Of a DNA stretch of 64,000 bases, positions 11,049-23,676 are shown piece by piece. Both the position numbers and the translations under genes were made by a program. Under the pieces are notes generated by a model, which saw only the letters and a list, made by a program, of their open reading frames with translations, had not been told where the DNA came from and did not search any database. The stretch is from Reticulascus tulasneorum. Taxonomy: Eukaryota; Ascomycota; Sordariomycetes; Glomerellales; Reticulascaceae. The stretch lies in the NCBI GenBank assembly GCA_001557505.1, contig LSAX01000010.1, positions 1,612,001 to 1,676,000 of the forward strand. The letters run 5' to 3'. Every line of letters begins with the position of its first letter. The first letter of the stretch is position 1.

Positions 11049-11336
11049 GATGGTAGATTGTGCCTGCGCAGTGGCAGAGGTCTCGAGAATCGATCGGGAA
11101 CCGGTTTCGTGGAGGTTTTCAGGTGGGAAGTGGAGGTCGCAAAGGCTGCTTTCGCAGGATGGGCCTGGTGTGGTTGGTGGCAGGCTGCCGCTGCGACAGG
11201 GGATGTTTTCGTAGGCAGTAAGATCGACTTCTATGGGAGACTCGGCGCCGTAAAAAATGGGAGAGTGTTCCTTGTCTAATATGTACCGCGTGTATTCTTT
11301 TTCGTCCGCAGGTTCTCGGGGTATCTTTATCTAGGA

Positions 11337-11635
11337 CTAAAACAAGAAAAGAAGGGAGGCAAGCGTCAGCAATCAGGCAGGATTTCTAGGCTGGACCGGA
11401 GGGCGGAAGCGGGTTTTGGTGGGAAAGGAAAGATGGGGGAATTTTGCTGGTAAGGCTGACGATGGCCAGCGACCGGGGGGCGGGCTAGTGATTTTTGCGG
11501 AATCTGGGAGGCACCCAGTGAAAGGCAGCGGCGCGAGCAAAGCGGGATGGGCAGAGCTGACAGTTTTTGATGCATGTCCAAAGCACCGTTTGGGGAAGAA
11601 AAGGGGAAGATTTCGGTGCCGAACGTTCGACTTAC
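11337..11635 (-). other. Probable 5'-UTR intron of the PUF gene
   Basis: On the minus strand there is a GTAAGT donor at 11635, a GCTGAC branch site, a pyrimidine tract and a TTGTTTTAG acceptor ending at 11337 (299 nt). The leader between this acceptor and the start codon (11336-11049) has no upstream ATG, as expected of a functional leader. Confidence 0.55.
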
Positions 11636-12762
11636 CACAGTAAAGAACTCGGTCTCTTCTTTTTTTTTCTTTAGCCCCTGATTCTTCTAGTCTCTGCAGT
11701 TGATGGGTGGACGAGAAGGAAGATTGTATTTTCGTTTGCAGGAAAGTGATACCGGGCGTAGATTATGCAAAGACCCAGACCAGAATTAAATGTGTTGGTT
11801 GTCCATGTACAAGAACGGGCAGAGAGGGCAAAGCAGGCGGATATTATTGGCGTGTGATATCTGACTTCATTCGAGTAGGTTATGGTGAATTTCCAGGTCC
11901 CGGAGGAAAAAGAGAGAAACAAGAAACCCGGCGACCGGAATTGAAGATAGTCGAATGTATGTACTCGGCTCCTCAAGGTGCAGAGAGAATGGAAGCAAAA
12001 GCTGTCGAGCTGGACAAGAGGAAAAAACTATAAAAAAAATTCCAACGAGCAGTAGGTCGGGTCAACCCTCAGTCTTTCGTAGAAAGTGCCTTGGAAAGCC
12101 CGGTTTGCGATTGGATTCGTGAGCAGAGGGTGGCAGGGGGTGAGTGACGATGTTGTAAGGCAGAGAGTCAGGGGGACCGGGATCAGGGGGCTTCAGGTGC
12201 GTTGCTTGTTCGGAGTAAGTATCTGGTGCCGTCGTATTGTGTCGATTCACACAGTACCGGGACCCCAAAATGCAGTGGCGTGAGCGACGGACGGGATCCA
12301 ATTGCAATGGGGGGGCAGACCTGAGGCGGAGGGGTGGGTGGGATGGGACCTTTTTTAGTCTTAGGTAGGAAGACGGATTTGGGGGGAAAGCGGGCGGAGG
12401 GGCCAAGAGATGGAATGGAAATGCGCCCTGTCTAGGTCGCGCGACACAGATCGAGGGGTTGCGATTCTTACTGATGGGGCGAAGAGATGGACGGTGGTGT
12501 TGGTCGTGGGACGAATGGGAGCGAGGAATTTAAAGAATGAGCGGTGTCTTCTCCTCGTCCTCGGGTCTTGTCTTCAACAATACGCGCTTGTGAGAGGTTT
12601 GTCCTGCTGTAGGTTTGTTCCAGCAAGCGGCTGTTGGTCCTCCTTCGACAAACGTCGGGATCCAGGGTTTGCGTAGTCTGGGAATAGGTAAGGTGATGTA
12701 AGGTATCTTTGTGTAAATGGGGGGTTTCAATGTATCCGTATGTACTTCGTAGCGCAAGGCAA

Positions 12763-12773
12763 GGGGGGGGGGG
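12763..12773 (+). repeat. G11 homopolymer
   Basis: Eleven consecutive G in a G-rich part of the long non-coding region. Confidence 0.9.
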
Positions 12774-15700
12774 CCACAACTCGCTCGAAGATGAAAGCAG
12801 CCAGCCGCGCCCTCTGAACCAACACTACTCAACACGGCGCTCCTGGGGGTTCTTTCGTTGGTCAGTTAGACCTTTACAAATCCCTCGATCGGTCAGCCGG
12901 TGCGTGCGAAGTATCAACCCCGGATCTGTTGGGTCGATCGTTCAAAGCGTAGCGTCCCCTGCGTGTGATGTGCTTCTAATTATGCTTCTCGAACAAAAAT
13001 GAACTGACGGCCGTTGCGTAGGTGGCCCGGCGCCTTTGTATGTAAAACTTGCAGTGGGTGAGATGATGCTCGGCTTTGTTCTATTTGTTGATGGAGATAG
13101 AGAGAGCTGTGTTTAAAATAAATATGACGAGTATGTTGTAGATGTTGTATATGTAGGTATGTAAATGTACGTTCCCACCGCTCGTTGTGTTTCGTGTATC
13201 CGAGCCTGACGGACTGGGAATATGCCAGAATCAAAAAGAGGACCAAGTAAGGCGACCCTTCAGTGCGATCCCCACGTCCAATGGGTTCTGGAGCTGTTTG
13301 CCTCGAATTTTTGTGTCTCCTTTCCCCGGGCCTGAGCAGAGAGAGACGGGGCAAAAGGGCAAGGTTTGACGTTGCCTGGTTGCGAGGTGTGAAGGAAAGC
13401 TGCTGCTGGTGCGGCAGTGTGTGTGCGCCGGTACGACGTTGACTTGAAGGTCGGTACACCACGGTTTTGTATTCGCATGTATGAAGGGACCACGCGCGGG
13501 AGAGTGATCATCCAGAAAGAGAGAAGGGGGCGCAAAAAGGGGCGGCCCAAGAGGGCAGTATGTAGGAGTAGGGTAGGTTGAAGAATAGAATTAGTATATG
13601 GCAGGAGGTGAAGTTTGTTGTGAGACCTCTCCCTCGGTCGTCGACATGAGGACCAAAAAAGTACAAAGGCAGTTGGGCCAGGCCGGGATAGATACAAAAA
13701 AGGGTAGCAGGGTGAGTGAGGCTTTCACGATAAATGACAAGACATGACAGGAAGAGCCGGGTCCAGGGCATGCAGCATCCATCTATTTGCCCGGGTCGGG
13801 CTCGATTTTAATATAAACTACTGGCACAACCAACCCTCAATTCCATTAGTTTCCGCTGTTATCAGTCTGCACGTAATTACGCTCCATCCCATCGAAGGGA
13901 GAGAAAGACGACGGCCCAAACCGAGAGAGGAAGAAACAAAATATGGGCTTGTCTGTGTGGTTCGTCCTGGCCGGCCCATCCCACGCCGGTGATGTCAAAC
14001 CTCTTCATTCACACGAACCTACGTTGGGGATGCAAGGGACCTTTTCCTTTTTTCCTTTCGTTAACCACCTGGAGGTATGATGACACAGACACACCACCAC
14101 ACACGGGAAGGGCGAAGGGGGGTCAGCTCTCTTCGTGTGTATTTGAATATACGTAGAGGTACGAGTTGAACTTGACAGACCGACCGACCGAATGTGGCCC
14201 CAAGGCATGAACAGATTTGCACTGATTGCCATCCCGCCCTCCTCATGCTCATTTCCTGGAACGGAGCCCTTCTAGTTCAAGGAGAAATGTCATGGAATGT
14301 TGTAATCAGTCTCTCCCAACGCGCTGGCATGTGTTCTTTCCGTGGCGATCATCCCTCGACAAAGATCCAAGCCGTCCGTCCTACGAACAGGTTGCTGGAC
14401 CATCGCCCCCATCGTCTTTTTCCCTTCCCGTCCCTCGTCACTCAACAAGCCGCCCCCTTCGATCTCCTTCCGCCCTGTCATACCCGGAAGTGCCAGGTCG
14501 CTGCATTAGTTCGCCTCCAATTCAGTAGCTTCGTCTGTGCTCGATCCCATCCATCTCTTATTATTACTTGGTTGCTTCTTTTGAACCCCATGCCAGCCCC
14601 GTTCTCTCTCCCGCTTTTATGACCTAATTACCTACATTGGTAGCGTAGTGTTCTGATGTTCTAGGCCTTGCTGCTCCTCTGCTACTACGTAGACTAATAA
14701 GTTAGTGGCCCCCCTCCCCGTTAAGACTAGTTTAGAGCCCTGGCGCCCAGACGCCAGCGCCATGCGAAAAAGTAACCTCCCAAATCGCCAAACGTTCCCG
14801 ATCACACCAAAAATAATCAACAGTGTACTCCCAAGATCAAATCATTCTCCTCGGTTGGTTCCATCATGTTTCGAATCATGTACGGACAAATGCTCCAGCC
14901 GCCGAGGAGAGTGCTCCTACTTCCATTCTAAACTAGGTGCTCCAGCCCCGACCTACATGCTGCAGCAGCGCAAAGTATTTTGTTTCTGCTCCCCATTTTA
15001 GAACGTTCCAACAACAGCGGCATCCATCGTCATTAGGGGGGGGAGGGGGGCTGGCACTGTACGAGGTACCGTCCCATCTCCGCAGTCGACTCCGATGTTC
15101 GACCCCGGATTGACCCACCGTGGCGGAGGGAATGTTTCAGTGTTTCGACTCAACAAGCGAAACCGAACCACTCACGGCGCAGGACCATATCAGGACAAGG
15201 TATTTGTGCTCGACGTTTCTCACATGGTTCGGTGTTGGACGACACAGGCCAACTCCACCAGCAAATGTGCAGAAGAGCTGAGAGCATCGTCCTCCACTCA
15301 CATCTAGACTTCTACCGCGGGTTGCACCTGGACAGCACTCATACTCGTCCACGTATTTGAGTACTTCGTGTTGGTCAGAAAAGCCTCGGAGCTCGCTCCG
15401 AGCGCTCTGCTACTCTCCAGATTTCAATTGGTGCCAACCAGGTATTCCTCTCTGCTGTCTGGGATACTGGCTGTCGTGTGGATCAGGCCGGCCGGTTTGC
15501 GGCGTGGTAGGTTTGCCCTCTTAAATTCCACCATTGCCCGAGACGCCCTCGTAGCATTTTTAAACCGACTAGCCTCTTCTCTAGTCTGGCTATGGCAAGA
15601 CATCATCGGGACGAATCAGAACTGCACCGCCGTGGTACACATTTTGGTTCCCCTTCCATCTAAAGCATCTCGATGCATCATCGTGTTAGCCTCGGTTACA

Positions 15701-18700
15701 AGCACAGTCATATTGCTTTTTTGTTGTTTGTTGGAAAATTTGTGTATTTGGCCTGTAACATAACCCTCCCCTGCCAGTCAAAAGAGGTATTCCTACACAT
15801 AATCCGTAACAATGCTAGTGGCACCTCGAAGCTTTATACGCCACCGATGGCCCACCTCATGTACGCTTAGGAGAAGCGGGCACTAACTGGCCAAGTCCAA
15901 GAATTACGCCGCCCAAGCAATCGCTCTAGCACAACAAAAGGAGACTCTTGAATCCACACAGCCGGGTCTGGATTTTGGCCAGCCGATCAAGCCTCGCAGG
16001 CACAAATCATAGTTTCTTAGGCCGCCACAAGAGAGGCTTCACCTACCCCGCCCGTGAAAGCGCCTGTCGACGCAGGTTAGAGACACGAAAGATGACTCAC
16101 TTGCGAGCAACAAAGCGGCGCGGAAGTATCTCTGCTCCATGAGTTTGTGAAACCGCGATACCGTGCTCGCCTGGGACAGTTCCGCCTTTCGAACAGACCA
16201 GAAAGATCCACGATCTCGGGGCAAATCTTGCATCGACACCCACCAGAATCTCTCCCGAGTAGATGCAGGTAATAGACGACTACAGTGCACCAGCCATGGG
16301 CCAATGTCCCTCAGCCGAGTATCCCGCAGCAAGACATCGCGCGAAGGGACGATCCAGATCAGCTAGCATACACTAGCAGGCTTTCCGTTTGCCGGCATTC
16401 CCCGTATACTAGTAATTGCTTTTCCAACACAATCGGAGAGCCTGCGTCTCAACGATGCACAAGAGCTGCAGCACCCGACTGAGACATATGGGCACCAGCA
16501 GGTCGATCTCGCACTCATTGTCCGCTGTGCAATTGGTGTCCTCGAGCCTTCAATTTCCGTCTTGAGGGGCAATCGTGTGATGCTACACTTGCGAGTTTAC
16601 TCGCCTTCTTCGGTCATAGTCTGCTAGGATTTCAGCTTTCTCCTATCATCCCTCTGCCGGTCTAGTAGCAATCGCTGAGGTCACACGAGTCTGAGGAAAG
16701 TACCATTGTGCTTGAAGGCGATAGTTAGGCTGCTGCAGCAGGGCCACCTGCATACGGGGGAAAGCAGGAGAGCCAAGGATGATGCTTCGCGAACCGACAC
16801 TTGTGGGACATCTCTACACCTCCAGGAACTCGCCAAATTGTTAGCGTTACGAGTAGCTGCGAGTGCAGTTCCAGCACCAGCCCCCGTACTTGTTCGAGAA
16901 AAAGTGTAGCAAACAATTCCTGCTACGTGAACACTACGACCGGCGTGCTCGAAGAGAAGAAACCAAACGGAGGTGCCAAGCCTGAGAGTAGCCCACATGT
17001 AAAGGCCCACAATGGCATTGTTGATAGCTGCATCGGGAGTCCATATTGGTTTGACCGGCTGGTGGTTTGCTTTTTCGTACTTGTTAATGATTGGCAGACC
17101 TCTGGCCTCACCGCTGGTCTGACAACCTCCAGCATGATTGACCGATTTTTTGGCGATGACCGAAAGTAGCACAACAGGCACCCGTGTCGTCTGGTCCGGA
17201 AATATGCAATGGACGTTGTCAGTTGCCCAAATTCGGCCCCCATGGTGTGCATGTCGAAGCCGGCTGTCGGATCTATTCCTTGCAAGGCAGTCAAGTAGCA
17301 TTCAGCCAGAAGGTGACGGGCTTGTCACACTGGTTGCCTTGTCTTCAAACGAATAGCGCGTTCGCATCCACCTAGTGACGTTGACACCAAGTTTGCTTGG
17401 ACAAGAAGCGTAAATCGGTAAGGCTTCAAAGACAAGATCCGATTGCTGCTCGGAAGTCACGGAGGTCGTCTGTTGGTTCATCTAGTGCGGTGGAATGGAT
17501 CCTACGAAGGGATGTTGGTTGATTTATATGCTGCGTTGGGACATCTGGGCCAACGCTAAACCGGGTTATGGAGATGAGCCAATAGGTAGGGGGAGTAATC
17601 TATAATTTGGGCGAGACGCCGCTACTTTGCCGCCGCAGTGGAGAAGCAAAACTCAGAATAAAAGCCGATGTTGAGTAAACGCCCGAAATAAGCAAGGCAG
17701 TCTCTAGTAAGGTAGATGCAAATCTTTCAAGATTACGGACAAATGACTCGACTCATTCACACAGAGGCAGCGAGGCACATTGACTGTCGAGCAAGACGAC
17801 GTGTCTGGGGTCTGCGACACCAAAGACCCCGCGCAAGGGGCCAGCCAGGGTGGCTGTGGGATGTTTCTAACATCTTTCAGGGTTGAATGCTGTTGCAGCT
17901 GTGCGATCCTGGCGAGTCGAGGTCCAGGCGCTCCAACCCAGTGGGGAGGAGGAATCCCGACACTGCTCGCAAGATGGACATGACAATATGCTTCACCTCT
18001 AATAAATCCTTCGCCAACAATGTGAGGAGTATTGGTGTCGAGGATCGATCGCTATGTGATGTGATAGTTGTAAGAACATAACAATCTGTCGACGACTCTG
18101 TCGGTACTGGGCCAGACAAAGGCTTTGTCTTTGGCATAACGAATTGCTTCCCTCGCCGAGTCTGAAGGGGGGCATACGGTCGGTATCTGTATCGATAAAG
18201 AGATCGAGAACCTTGAGGCTCTTCCTCCATCCAAAACCACGACTGGGGCCGCCCCTTTGTCCCCATCTGATTTGGCGCGACAGGAGAGGAGGATTATTCC
18301 CGGGTTTCTCCACAGCCGCCGAACACTCGGGCCATATTCAGCAAAGCTTCAAATTAACAGCCAATGACAGGCGCTGGCGTAGCCGTTGCTGCCAAAATTA
18401 TCCCCACAATAAGCCCACGGATGGTGGCTCTCATTGGCCAATCCAGGAGATTACAGCAGCTCGTTAACGATCATTGGGGCCTGTCAATGTCGAATTCTCA
18501 CCGAATCACACGACTCAGCCTCGCTCCACCAAGAGACCAGAGCTCACCATCTGCCCCCTGCGTCTCGACGTGCTGTGAACGGGGGGTGTGTGGGCTTCTC
18601 ATTTCCGTCAATGTCCCTTCTTCCCTTCTCTCTTCTTTCCCTCTCCTTCCCAACAACCTTTTTGTTTGTTCGTCCTTACCATCGTCGTCGTCGTCGTTTG

Positions 18701-18901
18701 AAATCCGGGCAGCTTCGAGGCAGCACGTGTGTCTTGCTCTCCCTTCGTCACTCTCTCTAATCCTGGAATATCAACTTCACTCATTTTAGTTGATTTCCGT
18801 CCTTTCTTTAATCACCCGAGACATACACATCCCGAGACAGACATTTCTTACACGCCCAATCCGGACCCCACAGAATCCAACGACTCGGGTTCATTCATTC
18901 C

Positions 18902-19147
18902 GTACGTAGGTGCTTATTTTCCTCAGCTGTCAGCCCCTTCGTTGTGTATGAGAGGACTTTGGTTTTTTTAGTGAGCTTCATCGTGGCAGTGAATCGAGGC
19001 GGGCGGTGGAATGTGTTGTCTCGCCATGTGGCCAGCGGGCTGGGCGGGCGTTTCCAATTTGGAGGTCTTCTGCTTGCGTCAGACGGAGCGCCTGAGAATA
19101 CGGATGCTGACCGGATGCCAATTAGACATCAATCCCTTCTTTATTAG
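18902..19147 (+). other. Possible 5'-UTR intron of the single-pass membrane protein gene
   Basis: A donor GTACGT (18902) or GTAGGT (18906) is followed by a TGCTGAC branch site near 19104 and a TTATTAG acceptor ending at 19147, 75 nt before the ATG. Signals are good, but there is no coding frame to confirm them. Confidence 0.4.
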
Positions 19148-19222
19148 GTCGGAGCTTTCCCTTCAACCCACGCTCACTATCACCAAAGGCACATCGCCAG
19201 TTCTATCTTCGCGACGAACGCA

Positions 19223-19798
19223 ATGCCTTCAATCCAGAACCTCGTCTCCCGAACCATCGCGGTTCTAGCCCGCGATGACAAGAAGGAGGGTGGAGACAAC
19301 AACATGCTCACTCTCATGATTGTTGTGGTCGGCCTGGTCTTCTTCTCCCTTCTCCTCGTCGCTACCCTCTTCCTCCTCCGAAGGCTGCGAAAACAACAGC
19401 AGCTCCGAAACGGTGGGCTTCCCTCGTACAACCAGGTCAAGCGCAATGCGAACCACCAGGGTCTTACCATCCAGACAAGTCGGAACGGCCGAGCTAGCAT
19501 CTTGGTTATTGGCAAGAACGGACAGCCAATGCTCACAAACCCCCACTCGGCTCCTCACTCACCCGACAACGTTCCAGAAATCCACATCACCTTCCCTGAT
19601 GAGCACGACGACGCCGGACAGCGAAAGAGTGGCCGTGTTCTCGTTGTTCGTGTTGGTGACGGAGGCGTTGTCGGCTTGGAGCCAGTCCGGGAGGAGCAGC
19701 TCCCAGCTTACGAGAAGGAGAACAAATCGGACTTTTACTCAATCGACATGAACCAAATCGGTGGATTGAGGGAGAAGGAGCGGAGCGACTTCCACTGA
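19223..19798 (+). CDS. Single-pass membrane protein with cytoplasmic LPxY motifs, function unknown
   Basis: A single-exon gene of 191 residues. A short N-terminus rich in charged residues precedes one strong membrane helix (about 29-51), then an RRLRK basic stop-transfer. The likely cytoplasmic tail (about 55-191) contains LPSY near 68 and LPAY near 172. There is no cleavable signal peptide. I recognise no named domain, but the architecture is common in conserved hypothetical proteins of Sordariomycetes. LPxY/PPxY motifs on one-pass membrane proteins are typical ligands for WW domains of Rsp5/Nedd4 ubiquitin ligases, so an adaptor or cargo role is possible but only inferred. The leader is long and CT-rich, with a possible intron, and the gene diverges from PUF across the 8-kb gap. 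Confidence 0.75.
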   Translation: MPSIQNLVSRTIAVLARDDKKEGGDNNMLTLMIVVVGLVFFSLLLVATLFLLRRLRKQQQLRNGGLPSYNQVKRNANHQGLTIQTSRNGRASILVIGKNGQPMLTNPHSAPHSPDNVPEIHITFPDEHDDAGQRKSGRVLVVRVGDGGVVGLEPVREEQLPAYEKENKSDFYSIDMNQIGGLREKERSDFH

Positions 19799-21112
19799 GC
19801 TCAGAGGACTTGTCCTCCGAGTATTCTACCGATGCCCCTGAAACCAAAGTAATTCATAATTCACACCTGGAGACCCATGAGCCGTTATATACCTGAACAC
19901 GACCTTAGGCACACGAGCCACGTACATATTCACAGCAGGGAAGGAGTTGTGTGTGATAGCAGGAAGCATCTTGGAGGCCTGAGAGAAGCACTAGGATTGT
20001 AGAATACTTTGTATATTCTAATGACTTTTGTATAATTACAACTATTGGGTACCACCATATAAAAACCTCAAAAGCCATCTCTAAGCTCGCCTCCATGTGA
20101 TGTGATAGGCTCCCCATTACCGACACATCGGATAAAGACCAGGACGACTCATTCTGGGCAACAAGCTTCCAAAACCATGACGTCGTAACAGGGCTGGAGC
20201 CATCCAACACCAGTATTGCGAGCTTGCAGTAGCTTACCGAGTTCTCCCCAGCCATGTCGGTTCGAAATGGAAGTCATGTGCCAGCGCCTGCATGTGCTGC
20301 CCAGGGCTTCTTCTCCCGAGTGGACCGCCTACGCGTCGCATGCCTTCCAATGGTGCCATCACCTTCCCCAAGATAAGTAGCAGCCAACCAAGACCGCCAA
20401 CAATGGTTGGAACCATGCGCAAGCAGCAGACTAGTATGGAGGTCGCCCATGAGGACATGTTGCATTACATGGACGACGGACGAACATCTGCCCTTCACCG
20501 CATCCAACATCTCAACTTTTTTTTCTCCCAAGCACGAGACTAACACCGAAGAACCATGCTTGTCTTCTCTGGGCCTCTTCTATATGCTCTCAGATGCGAT
20601 AATTTGTCAAGGTATATGAGATGCTGACTATTCGAAAGCCCTATGACCGCGAGCTGTTGGTTGTTCCACAACCTTGTACTTCCCACTAATTACCCGGACA
20701 TCGGCATGTAGACTAGCAGAGTCTCCAGCCAGTCAGCCGGTACTTCATGCTGCGACTAAAGCGATATGTGATGTTAGTTCTGTTCAAGGTCTGATCGTCG
20801 GACGATATGCGGGTCTTTCTGTTGCGTGGCCGAAAAGTAGTTGGAGTAGCTGTTGGCCTGCCGGTATATGAAGAGAGTTGATCCCCGACTTGGGCATGTA
20901 GTCCTATTATGTTCCTCGCATCGCCCGTAGCCCTACTCTCCCGGTACCTTTCTCTAGAATCTGGTCGTAGGATCTGGGCGTTTGTACTGTATGCGACCTC
21001 CGCCAACTCGGTTTTAAGGGTTTGTCGAACTTGTTTGTTGTCTAAGTCGCTGGGTTACGGAGACAGGCTTCCATACATCGCTGCCTGCTAGATCCCCTCA
21101 GTGCCACTTGAG
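19799..21112. other. Intergenic region, no gene seen
   Basis: 3' flank of the membrane protein gene, then the promoter of the sulfatase gene. Frames are short, and no repeat or RNA gene was recognised. Confidence 0.5.
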
Positions 21113-22932
21113 ATGCCGACACCACAGACACACGCCCCGTATGAGCTTCCGCCAAAGCCAAGCGGGTTGAAGATGGAAAAGCCGAACTTTATCATATTCA
21201 TGCCTGATCAGCTGCGTCACGACTCGTTGGGCTGCTGCGGAAACAAGGTATGCCTCCTCATCTCCGCCGTCTCTCATGCTATGCAGAACATGGCCCTGCT
21301 CTCTGATCTGATCTGATCTGGACATCAACCTCGGGACGCCGTTCAAGCACCTTCGAGTGACTGGAGATGCTCAGTCACGGAGTCTAAGACGTTTTCTGAC
21401 ATCAACCCAGATAGTAAGAACTCCAAATATCGACAAGTTCGCAGCGGAAGGTATTCGCTTTAGCAATTGCTTCGTACAAGCCTCGGTCTGCGCGCAGTCT
21501 CGTTGCAGCATGTTCACGGGCAACTACCCTCACGTCTCGGGCCATCGGTCCCTTGAGAACTTGATAAAACCGTGGGAGCCGAATCTGTTCCGGTCTCTGA
21601 AGGAGAAAGGCGGCTATCATGTCGCATGCCTCGCCCCACGCGGTGACATGTTTGCCCCTACGGTGACGGAGCTGTCGGTAGATGAGTACGGATTCCTGGA
21701 AACACCGGAGTTTGTCCCCAGGTTCCAGGGTAGAGGTGAGGAAGACCCTGACAGGGATAGCATTTGGAAGCGGCTGTTCTACAAGGGGCTGCGCAACCCG
21801 ACTGAGGCTATGGATTACGACGATGCTGTGGTGCGGTCGGCCCTCAAATGGCTGGAACGACCTCCACCCGGCAAGCCATGGGTGCTGTTTTTGCCGCTTC
21901 TCTTCCCTCACTGCCCCTTTCAAGTTGAGGAGCCATACTTTTCCATGTATGATCGCAGCCAGATGACGTCTCCGAGCAGTCCAGGAGCAAAAGTAAGTTT
22001 TCCTTTCTCGCTTCCCGAGAAGCCACGTTAATTTTGCGACATCTTGCTAGACTGGTTATGAGCCACGATATATGAAGCTGAATCGAGAGCGATATGGTAC
22101 GCATCGCGCCACTCCTGACATCTGGGCCGAGATCATGGCTACCTATTACGGCATGATATCTCGCCTCGACGATCAGTTTGGCAAGGTCATCGACAAGGCG
22201 AAAACACTTGGTTACTGGGAGAGTACCATTACACTCTTCTTCACTGACCACGGAGAATACCTCGGTGACCACGGTATGATTGAGAAGTGGCCATCTGGAC
22301 TGTCGGATTCTCTTACCCACGAGCCTCTAATTGTGGGAGGGTGTGGCCTCCCTCAGGGCGTTGTATACGATGAAATGACTGAGATGGTGGATCTCGTTCC
22401 CACGATCTTGCAGCTCGCTGGCATTGGCGAGCACTTCCCACACTGCGGCTTGTCAATGGCAGACATACTAACTTCTGGAGGGAAGAGTGATGGGAAAGTG
22501 ATTAAGCACAAAGAGTACGCCTTTACTGAAGGCGGCTTCCTGACAAGCGAGGAGCCGTTGCTTGAGCAGGCCCCTTACCCTTACGATATCAAGGTCGCCC
22601 TGCAACACGAGGATACCACGGTCGTGGGTAAAAGTATCGCGTGCCGGGACAGGGAGTGGACATATATTTACCGATTGTACGAGCCATCAGAGTTGTATGA
22701 TCGCAAGAATGATACTGGGGAGATGCACAACCTCGCCGAAGTCCCCAAGTATGAAGAAGTGAAGAAAAGGCTGGAGGCCGTCATCCTCAGGTGGATGGTC
22801 GCCAGCGGCGATTTTCTTCCCTGGCAGAAGGATCCCAGATTCCCTGTGGTGGAGCTGGAGAGCCCAGTGGAACAGTGGAACAAGAGAGGCGGGACGGTGA
22901 CTAGCTCCACGGGAAAAGAGAGTTTAGAATAG
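21113..22932 (+). CDS. Sulfatase (arylsulfatase-type, formylglycine-dependent)
   Basis: Three exons, 21113-21247, 21411-21992 and 22051-22932, all in phase 0, give 532 residues. The N-terminal KPNFIIFMPDQLRHDSLG supplies the first metal-binding aspartate. The active-site segment ASVCAQSRCSMFTG has C72 as the candidate formylglycine cysteine, with R76 following. The second metal site is FFTDHGEYLGDHG (D305, H306), followed by a catalytic-region lysine in GMIEKW. Family members hydrolyse sulfate esters. The start lacks a signal peptide, so the enzyme is probably intracellular. The canonical CxPxR has Q in place of P (see findings). The C-terminal region WTYIYRLYEPSELYDRKND is typical of the family's C-terminal subdomain. 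Substrate unknown; the related phosphonate monoester hydrolase and choline-sulfatase groups cannot be excluded. Confidence 0.88.
21248..21410 (+). other. First intron of the sulfatase gene
   Basis: Donor GTATGC follows GGA AAC AAG. The acceptor CAACCCAG ends at 21410, with TTCTGAC upstream as branch site. At 163 nt it is longer than the other coding introns in the window. Confidence 0.75.
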
Positions 22933-23646
22933 CCTTCGGAGAGCACAGATGTTTGGGGTTGTTTGCGTAGTTTGACCAGGATATCCTGTTCTGTAAACGT
23001 AGCTCATGGAGGTGTCGAACACTTCAGAATTGAGTGTTGTCGCCAACATATACAGGCTTTCCCAAAGCATACACCTTCGGGATTGTCCCGCCGTAGCATG
23101 CCATCTCGTCGAGATATGTCGAAAGCCGCGTCGTATCGGTCAAGGTACCGGCACGCTTGTCTCCGTCCGTTGTGGGGGTCCTTCACGAGCTTTTATTACG
23201 TGCTCCGTTGCGGGATGATGGCACGGCTTGACTTCCCACACCATATGTGCAGCCGGAATTCTAGAATGTCTAGCCAGACGAGGATGGTCTTGAATGTCTT
23301 ATGATAGCCGCTTCACTTTAGCCTAAGACCCTGAGGACACTCAGTACCTCAACATCCCGAATTGGCATGGAGGCATCCCCCACGACCCGAAGCTCATTCT
23401 TCCTATCGCCAGCCAGCCGACCTTGCTCGACGTATCGTCATTGCCCGCTCGCCATTCTCTCAGCGAAGACGCGCGTCGGACGATTTATTGATTGAAGCTT
23501 CAATGCGAAGCATTCAAGCTTCGTCAGCCTCTGCAGAATGTCCTTTCCGCCGCCGAACTCCCATCGGTAGATCGGCAATTGCCAATCTCGCTGCGAGTGT
23601 GAAGATCCCGGTCCCAAGAACGAGGTGCAAAGGATCAGATTTGGTT

Positions 23647-23676
23647 CCCGTTTCCCGTTTCCGTTTCCCGTTTTTT
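23647..23676 (+). repeat. Short tandem repeat of CCCGTTT units
   Basis: Three CCCGTTT heptamers and one CCGTTT hexamer in a row. It is not the TTAGGG telomere unit. Confidence 0.7.

Larger units (their letters stand above)
11049..19222. other. 8.2-kb region without convincing coding sequence
   Basis: It lies between two divergent genes (PUF on -, membrane protein on +). Many open frames exist, but none shows a recognisable family, consistent codon pattern or splice-linked exons. The longest (about 16.68-17.3 kb, minus) overlaps open frames in other phases and looks accidental. From 11.05 to about 14.2 kb the plus strand is G/purine-rich, as if the minus strand carried a pyrimidine-rich leader. 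From about 14.2 kb, and again at 18.5-19.2 kb, the plus strand is C/T-rich. It contains an 11-nt G run (12763-12773). It probably holds long 5' leaders, promoters and possibly non-coding transcripts. Confidence 0.55.

Noticed and set aside
16681..17301. 206-residue open frame on the minus strand in the 8-kb desert
   Set aside because: Two other phases are open over the same bases. The translation has no recognisable motif, no plausible splice partners and unfavourable composition.
23647..23676. CCCGTTT repeat as an internal telomere remnant
   Set aside because: The unit differs from the fungal TTAGGG/CCCTAA repeat, and the copies are few and imperfect.
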